A DNA stretch of 56,203 nucleotides from NCBI RefSeq assembly GCF_025362475.1, contig NZ_JANYGH010000069.1, positions 1 to 56,203 on the forward strand, given 5' to 3'. Source of the stretch: Mucilaginibacter sp. Its GTDB lineage: Bacteria; Bacteroidota; Bacteroidia; Sphingobacteriales; Sphingobacteriaceae. Both the position numbers and the translations under genes were made by a program. Of this stretch, positions 51,253 to 56,203 are shown one piece after another. How positions within the stretch are numbered: position 1 is the stretch's first letter; each line of letters starts with the position of its first letter. Below the pieces are notes generated by a model. It was not told the origin of the DNA. It did not search any database and saw nothing but the letters and a program-made list of their open reading frames with translations.

Positions 51253-53061
51253 CTATTCAGCTTCTACATCAATTCCTATCTGTTTCAGCAATAACGAGGC
51301 ATTAAAGGTTTTGCATTCGCCGTGTTTGATTTTATAGTCAAACAGCATTTCACCATCTTTTACCTGGATATCGAAGTAGAAGTTGCGTACATAATCAGGG
51401 TATTTATCTTCCAGGCGGGCAATCTGCAGGTCATGAGTAGCAACCATGCCAACCGCGTTTTTACGGATCAGCTGCTCTATTACCGCTTTTGAACCGAGGT
51501 ATTTATCAACCGAGTTGGTGCCGCGCAGCATTTCATCAATCAGGAAAAATATCTTGGGATGGTTCTCTACTGCGGCAAGCAGCATTTGCAGGCGGTCAAG
51601 CTCGGCTTTAAAGGTGGATGTACTTTCGTTCAGTGAATCCTTGATACGCATATAGGTAATCATGGTTATTACAGAAACACGCATGCTTTTAGCGCATACA
51701 GGTGCACCGCAAAGGGCCAGTACAGTATTTATGCCAATGGTGCGTAAAAAGGTGCTCTTGCCCGCCATATTTGATCCGGTGATGATGTCAATCTTGTGGG
51801 TGTCTTCCAGCTCATAATTATTTTCAATACGTTTTGCGGCACTAATAAGCGGGTGGGCAAGGGATTGCGCAATGAGTGTATAACCAGGTTTATCCTCAAT
51901 TTGCGGAAAAGCCCAATCGGGATAGTTAACTGCCAGTCCAGACAGACTGATAAGCGCTTCAAATTCGGCAATTACGTCAAAGGCTGTTTCCAGGCTCTCG
52001 GTATTTTGGCGTTTCCAGTTTTCTATGGCAATAACCTGGCGGATATCCCACAAAAAAAACAGGTTCAAAATAAAGCCTACAATCATATTTAAATGATAAT
52101 TGAGCTTATTGATGAGTGAAGCCAGCTCTTTTATTTTGCTGGATGTTTTACCGGATTTTAACATTCCTGCATGTGATATGTTATAAGTGGCATGCCATTG
52201 CTCTTCTTCAATGCGTTTAAATACATCGGCATAGTTGGTTAGCGTATTGCCAATTTTACCGGCAATCATATCCGCTTTGCTGATATACATGGCTTTTGAA
52301 AACACGATACCCATATTGGCTATACCAATTATAATAGCAGCCAGTTTTGCCTGGGGGATAAACCATGCCAGTATCAATATACCCGTAAATAAATAAGGGG
52401 CAATTTTGGCATATAGCGCAAGCCATTTTTCGCCGGGCATATCCAATGGCAGGTGCAGGTATTTAAACAGGTTTTTAAGCTGATTGGCATCCTGCTGGAT
52501 ACCAAATAGCAGGCGGGTTTGGATCTCCAGTTTCCAATCTTTTTTGGTTGCTATTTCTTTAATCGCTTCCTGCCTTGGTAAAATAATCTCTTTGATTGAT
52601 GGCTGGTCAAACCAATCGGCAAGTTTGGCATTACCGGTTGATGTAGCGGTGCGGTTTACCAGTTGATATAGGGATGCATTGCCAAAAATATCGAGGTCGG
52701 CAGTGTAAAAATGTTTTTCGCTGGCAAAGCGGGCTCCATCGCTATAAATATTGGCGTGTGTTTGTATGGTGGCAACTTCGTTAAGGTTTACTTTTTGCAG
52801 ATCATCAAAGTATTGTTTAAGCTTTTCGAACCGGCTTTGCCGCGATACCAGCCAGGCAAAAGCAAAAATAAGAACAACAAAAGCCACCGCCACAATAGTG
52901 AAATTATCTTGCTGCACGGCAATGCTGATAGCTACAACAATCAGCGCGAAAATACTTAGTCTGAGTAACGAATAAGTATTGGCCAGCTTTTTATATTTAG
53001 CGGCTTTCTGCTGTGCTGCGCTGGCCCTTTGATTGTAATCGTTAATAATATCCTGTTCCAT
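51253..53061 (-). CDS. MutS-like ATPase, membrane-associated
   Basis: The 602-aa protein has MutS domain V at the C-terminus (Walker A TGSNMAGKSTFLRTIG at about residues 433-448; Walker B FFLIDEMLRGTNS). It lacks the N-terminal mismatch-recognition domain. Instead the N-terminus has two membrane segments (about residues 30-50 and 54-72) and another hydrophobic pair near residue 220, plus coiled-coil-like stretches. It is therefore a MutS-related protein rather than the mismatch-repair enzyme; the role is unknown. It is divergent from rlmH across a perfect palindrome. Confidence 0.88.
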   Translation of the reverse strand: MEQDIINDYNQRASAAQQKAAKYKKLANTYSLLRLSIFALIVVAISIAVQQDNFTIVAVAFVVLIFAFAWLVSRQSRFEKLKQYFDDLQKVNLNEVATIQTHANIYSDGARFASEKHFYTADLDIFGNASLYQLVNRTATSTGNAKLADWFDQPSIKEIILPRQEAIKEIATKKDWKLEIQTRLLFGIQQDANQLKNLFKYLHLPLDMPGEKWLALYAKIAPYLFTGILILAWFIPQAKLAAIIIGIANMGIVFSKAMYISKADMIAGKIGNTLTNYADVFKRIEEEQWHATYNISHAGMLKSGKTSSKIKELASLINKLNYHLNMIVGFILNLFFLWDIRQVIAIENWKRQNTESLETAFDVIAEFEALISLSGLAVNYPDWAFPQIEDKPGYTLIAQSLAHPLISAAKRIENNYELEDTHKIDIITGSNMAGKSTFLRTIGINTVLALCGAPVCAKSMRVSVITMITYMRIKDSLNESTSTFKAELDRLQMLLAAVENHPKIFFLIDEMLRGTNSVDKYLGSKAVIEQLIRKNAVGMVATHDLQIARLEDKYPDYVRNFYFDIQVKDGEMLFDYKIKHGECKTFNASLLLKQIGIDVEAE

Positions 53062-53102
53062 TTTTTGTTAAAAAAGTTGAGGCTAAATAAACACATATAT
53101 TT

Positions 53103-53120
53103 CAAATAAACGTTTATTTG
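53103..53120. promoter_or_regulatory. Perfect 18-bp palindrome between divergent genes
   Basis: CAAATAAACGTTTATTTG is exactly self-complementary. Each half reads TTTATTTG outwards, one base from the -7 consensus TAnnTTTG, and it sits 8 bases before the rlmH ATG and 41 bases before the MutS-like ATG. It may be a two-way promoter or an operator. Confidence 0.5.
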
Positions 53121-53128
53121 TTTCAGAT

Positions 53129-53602
53129 ATGAAGATCACGTTTTTAACTGTTGGCAAAACCGAAGATGCCTATTTAAAAGAGGGCATAGATAAGTATGTA
53201 AAGCGCCTGAAGCATTACACTAAAATAGAAATAGTTGAAATTAACGAACTGAAAAATACCAAGTCGCTCACTGCCGAGCAGCAAAAGGCTAAAGAAGCCG
53301 AGCTGATTCTCAAAAAAATAGCACCGCTTGACCATGTGATACTGATGGATGAAAAGGGGACCGAATATTCGTCGACCCAATTTGCGGCCTATATCAGCAA
53401 AAAGGAGCTCAGCTCATCAGCCACCCTGGTATTTGTTATTGGTGGTCCATATGGTTTTGATCAATCAGTGTATCAAAGGGCAAATGATAAAATCGCCCTT
53501 TCAAGAATGACATTCTCGCATCAAATGGTTCGCCTGTTTTTTGTAGAGCAGCTGTACCGGGCGTTTACGATCATGAAAGGTGAGCCGTATCATCATGAAT
53601 AG
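53129..53602 (+). CDS. rlmH: 23S rRNA (pseudouridine1915-N3)-methyltransferase
   Basis: The 157-aa SPOUT-fold enzyme methylates pseudouridine 1915 of 23S rRNA. It shows the family opening KITFLTVGKTEDAYLKEGI, the knot region VFVIGGPYGFDQSVY (S-adenosylmethionine loop), and the C-terminal SRMTFSHQMVRLFFVEQLYRAF…YHHE. Length and sequence are standard. It stands alone, followed by dispersed repeats. Confidence 0.96.
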   Translation: MKITFLTVGKTEDAYLKEGIDKYVKRLKHYTKIEIVEINELKNTKSLTAEQQKAKEAELILKKIAPLDHVILMDEKGTEYSSTQFAAYISKKELSSSATLVFVIGGPYGFDQSVYQRANDKIALSRMTFSHQMVRLFFVEQLYRAFTIMKGEPYHHE

Positions 53603-53835
53603 ATGTGCAGATATGCAGATTTCAGATGTGCAGATGATTGTTTGATTGTCTGAACCGGAATTACACGAATTGATGGAATTATTCGAATTTTAAAATCCCG
53701 TGTTCGGAAATTCCATTAATTCTTCAATTCTAAAAATTCGAGTTCAGACAAAAATATTACCAAATGTTTAATCGCTGTTCACATGAACTTTTGATTAAGA
53801 CAAACAATCTGCACATCTGAAATCCACGCATCTAA
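53603..53835. repeat. TGTGCAGAT dispersed repeat block with inverted end
   Basis: ATGTGCAGATATGCAGATTTCAGATGTGCAGAT (53603-53635), then TCTGAACCGGAATTACACGAATTGATGG and its inverted form CCATTAATTCTTCAATTC…GAGTTCAGACA, then AATCTGCACATCTGAAATCC (53808-53827). It is the largest and most symmetric copy of the family seen at 9.8, 19.9 and 32.4 kb. Confidence 0.72.
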
Positions 53836-53847
53836 AATCATATTTCG

Positions 53848-53855
53848 TACCTTTG
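53848..53855 (+). promoter_or_regulatory. -7 box of the CDF transporter gene
   Basis: TACCTTTG matches TAnnTTTG and ends four bases before the ATG at 53860, the same geometry as hisS. A leaderless or nearly leaderless message would result. Confidence 0.5.
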
Positions 53856-53859
53856 CTAT

Positions 53860-54789
53860 ATGTCAGGTCACGATCATTCTCATGCACACGGTCATCATCA
53901 TCATGATCATGCCCCCAAGTTAGATCATTTGAACAACGCGTTCATCATCGGTATTATATTAAACTCGGTGTTTGTGATTGTGGAGGCTGTAGCCGGTTTT
54001 GTAACCCATTCCCTGTCGCTGTTAACAGATGCCGGGCATAACCTGAGCGATGTAGCTTCGCTGGCCCTTGCGTTGCTGGCCTTTAAACTCACCAAAGTAA
54101 GTTCCAATAGCAAATATACCTACGGCTATAAACGATCAACCATCATCGTATCTTTCTTTAATGCTATGATCCTGTTTGTTGCGGTTGGCTTTATAGTTTA
54201 CGAGGCGATAATGCGCTTTATAAATCCCGAAACCATATCCGGCGGAACAATGGCCTGGGTAGCTTTTATAGGGATAGGCATCAACGCGCTTACCGCCTGG
54301 CTTTTTGTAAAGGATAAGGATACCGATCTTAATATTAAAGGAGCCTACCTGCACATGGCGGTTGATGCCATTGTATCTTTCGGCGTAGTGATATCGGGTA
54401 TTATTATTTATTTTACCCGCCTGTATTGGATAGATAGCGTAGTGAGTATAGTAATTGCGGTGGTGATACTTCGGGGCACCTGGGGGCTGTTAAAAGCCAG
54501 CCTGCGCCTGGAAATGGATGGCGTACCTGCCGAAATGGACCTGGAAAAGATAAAAGCCGAACTAATGAAAGGCAAAGGCGTTTTAGATGTGCACCACATG
54601 CACGTTTGGGCACTAAGCACTACAGAAAATGCCCTGACTGCCCACCTGGTTATTAAGCCCGAAGCTGTAGCCGATTTTGATAGCATCAAACATGATCTGC
54701 GGCACCGCCTGCAGCACATGGATATTAACCATAGCACTTTTGAGCCGGAGTTTGCCGATGAGGAGTGTAAGCATGTGGATTGCTTGTAA
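53860..54789 (+). CDS. Cation diffusion facilitator family transporter (Zn/Co/Cd efflux)
   Basis: The 309-aa inner-membrane exporter has a His-rich N-terminus (HDHSHAHGHHHHDH), six membrane segments with metal-site residues in LLTDAGHNLSD and HMAVDAIVSFG, and a cytoplasmic C-terminal domain (GVLDVHHMHVWAL, HSTFEPEF). It is a CzcD/ZitB-type protein that exchanges divalent metal for protons. The precise metal is not evident. It is transcribed alone. Confidence 0.93.
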   Translation: MSGHDHSHAHGHHHHDHAPKLDHLNNAFIIGIILNSVFVIVEAVAGFVTHSLSLLTDAGHNLSDVASLALALLAFKLTKVSSNSKYTYGYKRSTIIVSFFNAMILFVAVGFIVYEAIMRFINPETISGGTMAWVAFIGIGINALTAWLFVKDKDTDLNIKGAYLHMAVDAIVSFGVVISGIIIYFTRLYWIDSVVSIVIAVVILRGTWGLLKASLRLEMDGVPAEMDLEKIKAELMKGKGVLDVHHMHVWALSTTENALTAHLVIKPEAVADFDSIKHDLRHRLQHMDINHSTFEPEFADEECKHVDCL

Positions 54790-54816
54790 CGGAGATTGCT
54801 TAAAATAAGAGCTTGC

Positions 54817-55103
54817 GTCATGCCGAATTTATTTCGGCATCCCACGTGCTAAGTAATCCAACATACAGACCAAAAATATTCGTAGTAAACTGAATCGTAA
54901 AGTTTATATTTATTCACAAAGGCTGATCCCTCATTATTAATATATTGCCAAATTCTAGAATCTAAGCTACAAGTTACGCCAATATAGAATGTAGTTCGAT
55001 ATTGATTAGTCATTATATAAACATGACCTTGTTTATAAAGCATGACTTAAATATGAAATGCTATTTACTATGCATGTGAGATGCCGAAATAAATTCGCAT
55101 GAC
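54817..55103. mobile_element. REP-armed element carrying a GIY-YIG frame
   Basis: Left arm 54817-54845 (GTCATGCCGAATT…CCCAC, internal hairpin ATGCCGAA-TTTAT-TTCGGCAT) is the reverse complement of right arm 55076-55103 (GTGAGATGCC…GCATGAC) in 27 of 29 positions. Just inside the arms GTGCTAAGTAAT and its inverted relative ATGCATAGTAAA extend the symmetry. A GIY-YIG reading frame fills the space between. The short doublets elsewhere have the same 29-base arms but only about 35 bp between them, so they look like internally deleted relatives of this 287-bp form. Confidence 0.7.
54849..55043 (-). pseudogene. Truncated GIY-YIG endonuclease-domain protein
   Basis: The 64-codon frame starts LYKQGHVYIMTNQYRTTFYIGVT, the GIY (here VYI) and YIG halves of the GIY-YIG signature at normal spacing. 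The conserved Arg follows (DSRIWQYI), then VNKYKLYDSVYYEYF. Small GIY-YIG proteins of this type normally continue another 25-35 residues, with the metal-binding Glu and a Lys-rich helix. Here the frame ends in unrelated FWSVCWIT, so it is C-terminally deleted and presumably inactive. Confidence 0.75.
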
Positions 55104-55704
55104 GGGTGCGTTATTTATTAAATGCCGGATTTCACTTCACTTTTTACGCATTTACCATTCCTCAATAATTAAGAAAAGCCTTCCTGTCTGTGAATAAGTA
55201 GGTTGTGAATAACCGAAACTTTACGGATATACAGTAATCGACTGATAATGAATAGTATGCTAAATTTAAGAGGAAAAGCCATTTTTACTCCAGAGTCGAT
55301 CAAATTAAAGCTGTTTAAAAACGGCCTATAATTGTTAATAAACCGTTGATAAAAATCATCGAAAAAGTTTTGGAAATCAGCTACTTGTCCCGATATTTAA
55401 ATCATCAAGAACGAAGTACTTTGACAGCCTTACAGGATAACAGAAAGTGAATCGGGCAAATTTTAGGAGGAGCTAAAGATCACGGGACTGCCTGAGTTAC
55501 ACCAAACAGAAACTGCGCAAGCGACGGAAACGCAGTGTTAACTACCATAGGGTATTAACAGAAGCTGTAAATTTTTACGGAGATATACAGCCTAAATAAT
55601 GACTTCGACGCAACCTTAACCTGCAAGGGCACAAAGGCAGAGCTAGTTGGTTAATTTACAGAAAGCTTAGTGCTTTATGGATGACTATGGTTACTCATAA
55701 GGAT
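55104..55704. other. Unassigned region, possibly a non-coding RNA or decayed element
   Basis: About 600 bp without an intact frame. Plus-strand fragments such as LRGKAIFTPESIKLKLFKNG (from about 55262) and EELKITGLPELHQTETAQ (from about 55469), each ended by stops in different frames, could be remnants of a decayed gene. A strong terminator closes the region at 55705-55742, so a transcript is plausible. I recognise no RNA family. Confidence 0.35.
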
Positions 55705-55747
55705 AAAACGGGAGACAAATCGAAAGAGGCGGCTCCCGTTTTTGTTT
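55705..55747 (+). terminator. Terminator at the end of the unassigned region
   Basis: AAAACGGGAG (55705-55714) pairs perfectly with CTCCCGTTTT (55733-55742), followed by TGTTTTAT. No protein gene lies within 900 bp upstream on this strand, so it ends either a non-coding transcript or the remains of a lost gene. Confidence 0.8.
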
Positions 55748-55855
55748 TATAAGAATTTTAAATAGACACCACAGTCATTGTTTCGATAAATTTACCTCTC
55801 GCTGATCTGTCTTTCATAATCTTTATAGATATTTGTTTAAACATTTATCATAGCT

Positions 55856-56203
55856 ATGGAAATTGGAATAGACAGCTTTGCCGCCGCAAACGTAAAAGGC
55901 ACAACTAACAACAGCGATGCTTTGGTGCAATTGCTGGATAGGATGGAGCATGCCGATAAAGTAGGCCTTGACGTATTTGGCATTGGCGAGCATCACCGTA
56001 AAGAGTTTTTAGACTCTGCCCCAACCATGATCCTGGCCGCGGCAGCTGCCCGCACCAAGCGTATTAAATTAACCAGCGCCGTTACCGTTTTAAGCGCTGC
56101 TGATCCGGTTAGGGTATTCCAAAATTTTGCTACGTTGGACCTAATCTCAAAAGGTCGCGCGGAAATGGTTGTGGGTCGTGGTTCCTTTACCGAAGCATTC
56201 CCG
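55856..56203 (+). CDS. LLM-class flavin-dependent oxidoreductase (luciferase-like), partial
   Basis: The first 116 residues are present; the gene runs off the right edge. The start MEIGIDSFAAA, GLDVFGIGEHHRKEFLDSAP (the family's G(V/I)GEHH motif), IKLTSAVTVLSAADPVRVFQNFATLD and GRAEMVVGRGSF are typical of bacterial luciferase-like monooxygenases using FMNH2. The substrate is unknown. The start is 114 bp downstream of the terminator at 55705-55742. Confidence 0.92.
   Translation, partial: MEIGIDSFAAANVKGTTNNSDALVQLLDRMEHADKVGLDVFGIGEHHRKEFLDSAPTMILAAAAARTKRIKLTSAVTVLSAADPVRVFQNFATLDLISKGRAEMVVGRGSFTEAFP

Noticed and set aside
51253..53061. MutS-like ATPase considered as part of a defence system
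   Set aside because: It has two or more membrane segments and a MutS domain V but no nuclease or partner gene; the neighbours are core genes.

Overview
The window looks like chromosomal DNA of a Bacteroidota bacterium of the family Sphingobacteriaceae, with Mucilaginibacter or Pedobacter as the best guess. This rests on content and signals, not a database search. Promoter-like sequences fit the Bacteroidota pattern TTG-N18/19-TAnnTTTG (upstream of rpsL and sucD). There is an SusC/TonB-type outer-membrane receptor of the carboxypeptidase-regulatory-domain class, many lipoproteins with a LSC/SC lipobox, and an rpsL-rpsG-fusA-rpsJ cluster. Intergenic spaces are packed with short dispersed inverted repeats. 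No rRNA, tRNA or CRISPR array was recognised.

Layout. 0-12 kb: a transposase tail, two GNAT acetyltransferases, hisS, a DUF4142 lipoprotein, a large secreted metzincin-like metalloprotease, a sugar nucleotidyltransferase, an M42 peptidase, a TPR lipoprotein and the carboxyltransferase subunit of an acyl-CoA carboxylase. 12-16.5 kb: a bicarbonate-type module (small membrane protein, SulP transporter, beta-carbonic anhydrase, DUF1275 membrane protein, second beta-carbonic anhydrase). 16.7-20 kb: pruA, two orphan immunity-like genes and an MmcQ/YjbR protein. 20.4-24.1 kb: the translation cluster, ending after rpsJ. 24.8-31.4 kb: two tiny lipoproteins (one only 40 codons), a DUF885 lipoprotein, a CWC-type zinc-ribbon protein, and nrdB-nrdA. 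31.9-35.4 kb: msrB, a frameshifted beta-lactamase-family hydrolase and sucD. 35.7-40.5 kb: an AT-rich accessory island of small unknown genes bounded by repeats, with an orphan metallopeptidase-type toxin tail translationally overlapped by its presumed immunity gene. 40.5-56.2 kb: dctA-type symporter, two paralogous lipoproteins, leuS, an acyltransferase, a TonB receptor, a MutS-like ATPase, rlmH, a CDF metal transporter and the start of a luciferase-like oxidoreductase.

The most unusual theme is the repeats. At least eight REP-like inverted-repeat doublets share a GTCA..CTGA/CCGA terminus, and one copy at 54.8 kb carries a (truncated) GIY-YIG nuclease reading frame exactly between the two arms. 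This suggests that small GIY-YIG proteins could be the mobilising enzyme of this repeat family. Other repeats have entered genes: they supply identical SPPAP C-termini to two unrelated proteins, the N-terminus of an acetyltransferase, and probably a 21-residue in-frame insertion in LeuRS. leuS also has an AT-rich patch of foreign appearance across its KMSKS loop.
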